From positions 1 to 12,129 of the forward strand of contig CATPBD010000103.1 in assembly GCA_955652265.1 (NCBI GenBank): a stretch of 12,129 bases of DNA. The letters are read 5' to 3'. The first letter of the stretch is position 1. The number at the start of each line of letters is the position of its first letter. A program made the position numbers and the translations under genes. Of the stretch, positions 8,162 to 12,129 are shown piece by piece. The notes below the pieces were generated by a model. The model had not been told where the DNA came from and did no database searches. It saw nothing but the letters and a program-made list of their open reading frames with translations. Source of the DNA: an uncultured Gemmatimonadaceae bacterium. Lineage in GTDB: Bacteria > Gemmatimonadota > Gemmatimonadetes > Gemmatimonadales > Gemmatimonadaceae.

Positions 8162-9567
8162 TCGACACTGCGACCAGGAAAGGCACCCGTGACAACGCTG
8201 CAGTCGGCAAGAATGGCGCAGATCCGGTGAACCTTCGTGCACCGGGCTCGATTGAGGCGTATCGCGCTGATTTCGAGCGACAGCCAGCGGCGCCGGAATG
8301 GCTCCGGTCGCTGCGCGCCGAGGGCATGGCCCGCTTCGAGGCACTCGGCTTTCCGACAAAGAACGAGGATTGGCATTTCACAAGTGTCGCGCCAATCGCC
8401 GAGCAGAGTTTTCGCACTGCGATGATAAACAAGGCGGGTGTATCATCCGAGGGAAGCACTGCGGGGATGGTCGCCGCCGCAGATCTCAGGCGTTTCACGT
8501 TTGACCAGCCCACCTGGCATACGCTCGTCTTCGTGAACGGCGAGTTCTCGGAAAATCTCTCCTCGTACGCCGGGTTGGGAGAGAAGGTTCGCGTGAACAG
8601 TCTCGCCAAAGCGATTCACTCTGGCGTCGGGCGGCCGGAGCGCCATCTCGGCAAGATCGCCGTGTTCGACAACCACGCCTTCACCGCTCTCAACACGGCG
8701 TTCATTCGAGATGGCGCTTTCGTAGAGCTCCAGGCGGATGCTGTAGTCGACCAGCCAATCCACTTGATTTTCGTTGCCGAAGGTCAGGGCGAGGCAGTCT
8801 CGCACCCACGGAATCTGATAGTCGCCGCGCAGAATTCCCGGGCGTCGATAATCGAGAGTTACATCTGCGTCCGTGACAACCTCTACTTCACCAATGCGGT
8901 GACGGAGATCTCGCTTGGCGAAGGCGCGCACATCGATCACTACAAGATTCAGCTCGAGAGCGAGAAGTCGTTCCACGTCGGCACAACGCAGATTCGCCAG
9001 GCGCGTGACAGCCAGCTTCACTCGTTCTCGTACGCGGTGGGCGGATCATTGGCGCGGACCAACATCTACACATCCCTCGACGGCGATGCGGCGACCTGCA
9101 CTCTGAACGGCCTCTATCTCACTGACGGCGTTCAGCACATCGACAACCAGACGAGCATCGAGCACATCGCTCCCAACTGCCCGAGTCATGAGGTTTACAA
9201 GGGCGTGCTCGACGGCCGCTCGCACGGCGTGTTCAACGGGAAGGTCTACGTGCATCCGGAGGCGCAGAAGACGGACGGCAAGCAGAGCAACAACAACCTT
9301 TTGCTGTCACCCAGCGCGCGGGTCGACACAAAGCCCCAGCTCGAGATTTTTGCCGACGATGTGAAGTGCACTCACGGGGCGACGGTGGGACGCCTCGATG
9401 AAGTCGCGATGTTCTATCTAAACAGCCGCGGGATCGGCCGCGAGTCAGCGCGCACGCTGTTGACATACGCCTTCGCTGCCGACGTTCTCGAGACGATCGA
9501 ACTCAAGCCGCTTAGGGAACAGCTGGAGAGGTTGGTTCTCGCTCGGTTCGCGGGTTCGGAGTCTTAG
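8158..9567 (+). CDS. sufD: SufD, partner subunit of the SUF scaffold
   Basis: This 469-residue paralogue of SufB forms the SufB-SufD heterodimer and takes part in the cluster-forming site and in iron acquisition. The DVKCTHGATVG motif supplies C404 and H406, matching E. coli C358/H360. SRGIGRESARTLLTYAFAADV is the conserved C-terminal SufC-binding part. The start is TTG 8158, overlapping the sufC stop in TTGA, with GGGAG (8146-8150) 7 bases upstream. The first in-frame alternative is GTG 8227, which would drop 23 residues. The N-terminal region before GSIEAYRADFERQ is somewhat longer than usual. It is the last gene of the rightward unit and is followed at once by a hairpin. Confidence 0.96.
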   Translation: MIDTATRKGTRDNAAVGKNGADPVNLRAPGSIEAYRADFERQPAAPEWLRSLRAEGMARFEALGFPTKNEDWHFTSVAPIAEQSFRTAMINKAGVSSEGSTAGMVAAADLRRFTFDQPTWHTLVFVNGEFSENLSSYAGLGEKVRVNSLAKAIHSGVGRPERHLGKIAVFDNHAFTALNTAFIRDGAFVELQADAVVDQPIHLIFVAEGQGEAVSHPRNLIVAAQNSRASIIESYICVRDNLYFTNAVTEISLGEGAHIDHYKIQLESEKSFHVGTTQIRQARDSQLHSFSYAVGGSLARTNIYTSLDGDAATCTLNGLYLTDGVQHIDNQTSIEHIAPNCPSHEVYKGVLDGRSHGVFNGKVYVHPEAQKTDGKQSNNNLLLSPSARVDTKPQLEIFADDVKCTHGATVGRLDEVAMFYLNSRGIGRESARTLLTYAFAADVLETIELKPLREQLERLVLARFAGSES

Positions 9568-9593
9568 CCGGGATCGCGTGCGCGATCTACCGG
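9568..9593. terminator. Strong hairpin between converging sufD and FHA genes
   Basis: GATCGCG (9572-9578) and CGCGATC (9581-9587) form a perfect 7-bp stem with a 2-base TG gap. The flanking CCGG (9568-9571) and CCGG (9590-9593) can extend it with a small bulge. It starts at the base after the sufD stop and includes the stop codon of the FHA gene on the other strand. No T tract is present in either direction, so it may be a bidirectional stabiliser or weak terminator rather than a classic intrinsic one. Confidence 0.45.
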
Positions 9594-10099
9594 CCGAGCA
9601 GGTAGAGAATCACCGCGATCACCAGAACCGCAATCACGATCACGTTCGTCGGGACCTTTCTCGGCGAATCCGGGTCGAGATCACCGGCGAGAATCGGATG
9701 TTTGATGGTGTTGCGTCGGGTACTGATGTCCTTTTCGCGCTTGCTGGCGCCCGCCGGTTCGATCACCGCTACACCGAGCGGAAGGCGCTTGGTCGTGAAG
9801 GTGAGGACAGCCGAGCCGACCTCGACCTTGTCGCCTTCGGCGAGGCATCGCGGTTCGGCGAGCGACATTCCGTTCACGGTCGTTGGATTAACGCCACACG
9901 GATGCAAAACGAATTTGCCATCCTCCGATCTCAGCTCGGCATGATTCCGCGACACTGCGGGCTCGCGAATCAGGATATGGCTAGCCGCGTCGCGGCCTAT
10001 TGTCAGAAGAGAATTCCTGACTGGATACGCCCGTCGCTCGAACTCGTATATGAGGTGGGCGCTGTCGTCGCCCGGGGCTTGTAAAGCCATAAAAGCCAT
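9587..10099 (-). CDS. Tail-anchored FHA-domain protein
   Basis: This 170-residue protein has an N-terminal forkhead-associated domain (about residues 15-105), a fold that binds phosphothreonine peptides. The binding-loop residues are visible: G35-R36 in TIGRDAAS, S50-R51-x-H53 in AVSRNHAEL, and N76-G77 in TTVNGMSL. A polar, charged linker (about 106-148) leads to a single hydrophobic helix at about 152-168, two residues from the C-terminus. This is a tail anchor with the FHA domain in the cytoplasm. The start is ATG 10099 with GGAG 5 bases upstream; ATG 10090 is an in-frame alternative. It converges on sufD. It probably reads Ser/Thr-kinase signalling at the membrane; no kinase or partner gene is in the window. 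Confidence 0.88.
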   Translation of the reverse strand: MAFMALQAPGDDSAHLIYEFERRAYPVRNSLLTIGRDAASHILIREPAVSRNHAELRSEDGKFVLHPCGVNPTTVNGMSLAEPRCLAEGDKVEVGSAVLTFTTKRLPLGVAVIEPAGASKREKDISTRRNTIKHPILAGDLDPDSPRKVPTNVIVIAVLVIAVILYLLGR

Positions 10100-10166
10100 T
10101 GGATCTCCGTGTTTCTATAGACGAGCCAGGGCTTCGGCAGGCTACATTAAGGCGCTCCAGAAATAG

Positions 10167-10185
10167 GGGCTCGAAGGTGGAGCCC
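10167..10185. repeat. Inverted repeat upstream of the small conserved gene
   Basis: GGGCTC (10167-10172) and GAGCCC (10180-10185) are perfect 6-bp arms with a 7-base spacer. It lies in the 134-base region between the divergent FHA gene and the small gene at 10234, about 50 bases before the latter. It may be an operator or a leader hairpin. Confidence 0.35.
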
Positions 10186-10233
10186 TCCCGGCGTATTTTA
10201 TCGCGAACCTCAATTCAACTCCCCGGAGGGGGC

Positions 10234-10449
10234 ATGGCGACAAAACTCGAGAAAACCCTGAAGCGCGAGATCACGATCGATGGAAAGGCCTACATGGTGG
10301 CAATCTCACCCGAAGGCGTTAAGGTCACGCAGAAGGGCTTCCGGAGAGGTCCCGAGCTGACCTGGCGCTCGATCATCAGCGGCGAGGCCGAGATGGGTCA
10401 GCAGCTCAAATCGTCGGTCAGCGGAACAGGCGGAGACTCGGGGGAGTAG
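10234..10449 (+). CDS. Small conserved-looking protein of unknown function
   Basis: The product has 71 residues. ATG 10234 is preceded by GGAGGG (10225-10230), the best ribosome site in the right half of the window. This favours it over the longer open frame reaching back to 10099, whose extra residues lack protein-like character. The product is soluble: MATKLEKTLKREI then IDGKAYMVAISPEGVKVTQKG, which reads as two or three beta strands, then an ELTWRSIISGE segment and a Ser/Gly tail. The layout resembles small uncharacterised proteins common in soil bacteria, from memory only. It is divergent from the FHA gene, and its stop is 4 bases from the stop of the converging lipoprotein gene. No function is assigned. 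Confidence 0.8.
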   Translation: MATKLEKTLKREITIDGKAYMVAISPEGVKVTQKGFRRGPELTWRSIISGEAEMGQQLKSSVSGTGGDSGE

Positions 10450-10453
10450 GGGC

Positions 10454-11014
10454 TTACGGGTTGGCCTGGAGGTTCGGGTTGCTCTGAACGTCTGACAGGT
10501 GTTCCTGAATGACCACCCACTTCCCGCCGCGTTTCTGGAACACCGCCGTCCACGCCCCGCCGATGACGTGATTCATTCCCATCGGAGTAAGGTGCGGGAT
10601 GCGATACGTGCTCGTCATCACCGCCGCATCGGGTGCGAGCACATCGACCGTCATGGAGGTCCACTCCCACCGTGGCTGCCGCATGTTCTGGCCGACGTAG
10701 GTCCAGAACGCCTGGATGGCCTGCTGGAGCTTCGGGCGCGTCGTCGTTGTGACTCCCCCACTCGCTGAAATCACCCTGCCTTCGCTCGGGTACAGGCTCA
10801 TGAGCCGGTTCACCGGATCCGGCTTGGAGAGATCGTAGGTAGAGACGACAAGGTGCTTGAGACTGTCCGCGATTGCCTTCTTTTCGGCGGCGGACATATC
10901 GGAGGCAGACCGCGGTCCGCAGGCTAACGCGACGAGGATTGGAGCGACTATGACACACCAGGAAAACAGCCGGGAAAGCAGACGGCGAGTTCGAAGTGAG
11001 GGAACGCCTTGCAT
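10454..11014 (-). CDS. Putative lipoprotein with NTF2-like (SnoaL/DUF4440) domain
   Basis: With ATG 11014 the product has 186 residues. A basic n-region (LRTRRLLSRL) and hydrophobic core lead to VALAC with C32, a plausible but not ideal lipobox (Ala at -3). The mature part has a helix (SAAEKKAIADSLKHLVVSTYDLS), the region MSLYPSEGRVISASGGVTTT, and closing strands GAWTAVFQKRGGKWVVIQEHLS. This is the typical order of an NTF2-like fold of the SnoaL/DUF4440 group. Such domains bind small molecules or have lost catalysis, so no reaction is assigned. TTG 11023 is a possible longer start. No Shine-Dalgarno is seen before 11014, but TATACT lies 8 bases upstream. Confidence 0.82.
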   Translation of the reverse strand: MQGVPSLRTRRLLSRLFSWCVIVAPILVALACGPRSASDMSAAEKKAIADSLKHLVVSTYDLSKPDPVNRLMSLYPSEGRVISASGGVTTTTRPKLQQAIQAFWTYVGQNMRQPRWEWTSMTVDVLAPDAAVMTSTYRIPHLTPMGMNHVIGGAWTAVFQKRGGKWVVIQEHLSDVQSNPNLQANP

Positions 11015-11022
11015 AATCGCCA

Positions 11023-11028
11023 AGTATA
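11023..11028 (-). promoter_or_regulatory. Possible -10 element for the NTF2-like lipoprotein gene
   Basis: On the minus strand TATACT (5 of 6 consensus) sits 8 bases before ATG 11014. That spacing would place the transcript start almost at the start codon. No -35 match is found at 17 bases upstream, where an inverted repeat lies instead. Confidence 0.3.
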
Positions 11029-11047
11029 GCGGTCGGCAAAGGACCGC
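11029..11047. repeat. Inverted repeat next to the NTF2-like gene promoter
   Basis: GCGGTC (11029-11034) and GACCGC (11042-11047) are perfect 6-bp arms with a 7-base spacer. The repeat directly abuts the TATACT element, so it occupies the expected -35/-10 spacer of the leftward gene and could be an operator. Confidence 0.35.
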
Positions 11048-11075
11048 GCCCCGTCTGAAGATGATTCTCGCAACG

Positions 11076-11092
11076 GAGACACCCCCTGTCTC
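11076..11092. repeat. Perfect hairpin with a five-C loop in the divergent region
   Basis: GAGACA (11076-11081) pairs with TGTCTC (11087-11092) around CCCCC. It lies between the divergent NTF2-like and glycine-zipper lipoprotein genes. No T tract follows on the plus strand. It may be an operator or the end of an upstream transcript. Confidence 0.35.
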
Positions 11093-11123
11093 TCACTGGT
11101 GACATCCTCTTCCAGAAAATCGA

Positions 11124-11163
11124 CTTAACCCCCGTTTTCAGCGGCGAACTAACTGGCTTAACC
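11124..11163. repeat. CTTAACC direct repeats upstream of the lipoprotein gene
   Basis: CTTAACC occurs at 11124-11130 and 11157-11163, start to start 33 bp or about three helical turns. Each is soon followed by GTT, and a related CTAACTG lies between them at 11149-11155. They sit about 100-140 bases before the start codon, just upstream of a TATAGA (11172-11177). This layout would suit an activator, but a matching -35 is not seen. Confidence 0.3.
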
Positions 11164-11261
11164 GTTGCCTCTATAGATGCTGCTAAAGGGAATCATCTGT
11201 CTCCCGTAGTGTATCAGCGTCGTACAGCGGTCATTTCTCTGTCATTGGGAAGGAGTTTTAT

Positions 11262-11891
11262 ATGAGGAAGAGTTATCTGTTGCTTGCAGGTGCGGGCGCC
11301 GTGCTTCTGGCGGCCTGCAGCGGCGACAAGAAAGTGGCGATGAACGACGATCTCAAGAACGATCTGGCGCTTGCCTCGTCGTCCGATGGGATTACGCTCG
11401 CCAATAGCTCGCCCAATGCGGGTCAACAGGTGATCTCGGCAATTGAGCGGACGGCTCCGCCGACGCGCCAGTCAGCCCCGTCAGCTCGCGTCAGAAACCA
11501 CAAGGCGGCTCCCAAGTCCCCGCCTCAGGTCGTGAAGACCGTAGCGCCGGCCACTGTCGCGCAGACCGAGCCCCAGTCGGTAGCCCCGGCGCCTGTAGCC
11601 AACGACCCGACTCCTGTTTCGCCGCGCCCCCAGCCGGTCGCGGTATCCTATCCGAGCGGTCCGTCGTCTGGTGGTGACGAAGGCACCGTGAGCCGCGGTT
11701 CGACCGCGGGCGCAGTGATCGGAACGATTCTCGGCGCAGTGATTCGCGGCGGAGTAGTTGGTGGTGACGGCGACAACTGTGATCCGCGCACCGTCGGACG
11801 TAGCCGGCCCTCCGTCAACAACCGCTTCCCGTTCCCGGTCCCAAGCGGGAATACAGGTGGAATCATCTTCGGCCCGAGACGGCGCTTCTAG
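11262..11891 (+). CDS. Lipoprotein with proline-rich linker and glycine zipper
   Basis: The product has 209 residues. AAGGAG (11250-11255) lies 6 bases before ATG 11262. The signal peptide ends in LLAAC with lipidated C19. The mature N-terminus carries SGDKK and L31-x-x-D34-L35-x-L37-A38, a motif shared with the next gene. Residues about 64-135 are rich in Pro, Ala, Ser, Val and Gln and look unstructured, able to span periplasmic space. G146, G150, G154 and G158 form a GxxxGxxxGxxxG glycine zipper in a hydrophobic stretch, as in SlyB/17-kDa-antigen-type outer-membrane lipoproteins. A single mature cysteine (C173) follows, and the tail is basic (GPRRRF). The role may be envelope anchoring or structure; this is inference. 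It has its own terminator. Confidence 0.82.
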   Translation: MRKSYLLLAGAGAVLLAACSGDKKVAMNDDLKNDLALASSSDGITLANSSPNAGQQVISAIERTAPPTRQSAPSARVRNHKAAPKSPPQVVKTVAPATVAQTEPQSVAPAPVANDPTPVSPRPQPVAVSYPSGPSSGGDEGTVSRGSTAGAVIGTILGAVIRGGVVGGDGDNCDPRTVGRSRPSVNNRFPFPVPSGNTGGIIFGPRRRF

Positions 11892-11897
11892 GCAACT

Positions 11898-11930
11898 GGG
11901 ATGCGGTCCAATCGGGCCACATCCCTTTTT
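11898..11930 (+). terminator. Intrinsic terminator after the glycine-zipper lipoprotein
   Basis: GGGATG (11898-11903) pairs with CATCCC (11920-11925). After one mismatch, GGTCC (11905-11909) pairs with GGGCC (11914-11918) with one G-U pair, around a 4-base loop. TTTTT (11926-11930) follows. It starts 7 bases after the stop and ends 15 bases before the next gene, so the next gene's expression depends on read-through or on a promoter inside this short gap. Confidence 0.88.
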
Positions 11931-11945
11931 GCTTTCGAGTTGACA

Positions 11946-12129
11946 ATGATGAAGACCACTTTCTCGAGGATCGCTACACCGACCCTCTTTGCCGTTACGA
12001 TCGCTCTCAGCGCCTGCAAGCAAGGCGACAAGCCGGCGGACGCGCTGGCGCAGGATACCTCGCTGGCTCACGATCTTAGCCTCGCGAACGCCGACACCAT
12101 GGCGCAGCCAGAGCTCAAGGACGTCCCGG
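11946..12129 (+). CDS. Second lipoprotein, N-terminal part only (runs off right edge)
   Basis: ATG 11946, directly followed by a second ATG, opens a frame of 61 codons that is still open at the window end. The signal peptide has a hydrophobic core (TPTLFAVTIALSAC) with lipidated C24. The mature part begins KQGDK and has L40-x-x-D43-L44-x-L46-A47, the same motif as in the preceding lipoprotein at nearly the same distance from the cysteine. The two are probably tandem relatives or partners. The Shine-Dalgarno is weak (GAG at 11937-11939). The rest of the protein and its function are outside the window. Confidence 0.75.
   Translation, partial: MMKTTFSRIATPTLFAVTIALSACKQGDKPADALAQDTSLAHDLSLANADTMAQPELKDVP

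Noticed and set aside
10099..10233. Upstream extension of the 71-residue protein frame
   Set aside because: The strong GGAGGG site before ATG 10234 and the arginine-rich, non-protein-like extension favour the shorter gene.
11481..12071. 196-codon minus-strand frame opposite the lipoproteins
   Set aside because: It is antisense to two lipobox genes and crosses the intrinsic terminator; the product is Arg/Gly-rich without features.

Overview
The window looks like chromosomal DNA of a GC-rich, Gram-negative-type (diderm) bacterium. It encodes a signal-peptide protein that resembles an outer-membrane barrel and ends in phenylalanine, several lipobox lipoproteins, and a secreted DUF4953/DUF5117-type zinc metalloprotease. 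The mix of an actinobacterial/firmicute-style SufU with a Rieske protein beside sufBCD, and small lipoproteins carrying an L-x-x-D-L-x-L-A motif, suggests Gemmatimonadota or a related soil phylum. That placement is inference from gene content only. No phage, transposon, CRISPR, tRNA or rRNA was found.

Left part (1-3503): the start of a membrane protein runs off the left edge on the minus strand (1-174). Divergent from it is a probable outer-membrane protein (262-1029). That gene converges, across a small hairpin, on a large secreted metzincin-like protease read on the minus strand (1050-3503).

Centre (3572-9567): a complete SUF iron-sulfur cluster assembly locus is split into two divergent half-operons around a 125-bp control region (5667-5791). 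Leftward, a Rieske [2Fe-2S] protein, sufS and sufU overlap one another by 4 bases each. Rightward are sufB, sufC and sufD. SufS takes sulfur from cysteine, SufU relays it, SufBC2D builds the cluster, and the Rieske protein could be an electron donor or a client. The key catalytic residues are all present. The control region holds a good sigma70-like promoter for sufB and two 13-bp palindromes centred 31 bp apart, one over the -35 and one over the -10/start. sufC and sufD overlap by 4 bases, but sufB and sufC are separated by 165 bases containing a hairpin and a possible 55-codon reading frame that runs into sufC.

Right part (9568-12129): a hairpin separates sufD from a converging tail-anchored FHA-domain protein (9587-10099). 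Divergent from that is a 71-residue conserved-looking small protein (10234-10449). It converges, with only 4 bases between, on an NTF2-like lipoprotein (10454-11014). After a divergent intergenic region rich in inverted and direct repeats come two tandem lipoproteins with a shared mature N-terminal motif. The first has a glycine zipper and a strong terminator; the second is cut by the right edge.

The window is mostly ordinary housekeeping DNA. The points most worth a second look are the two palindromes in the suf divergent promoter, the odd sufB-sufC gap, and the paired lipoproteins.
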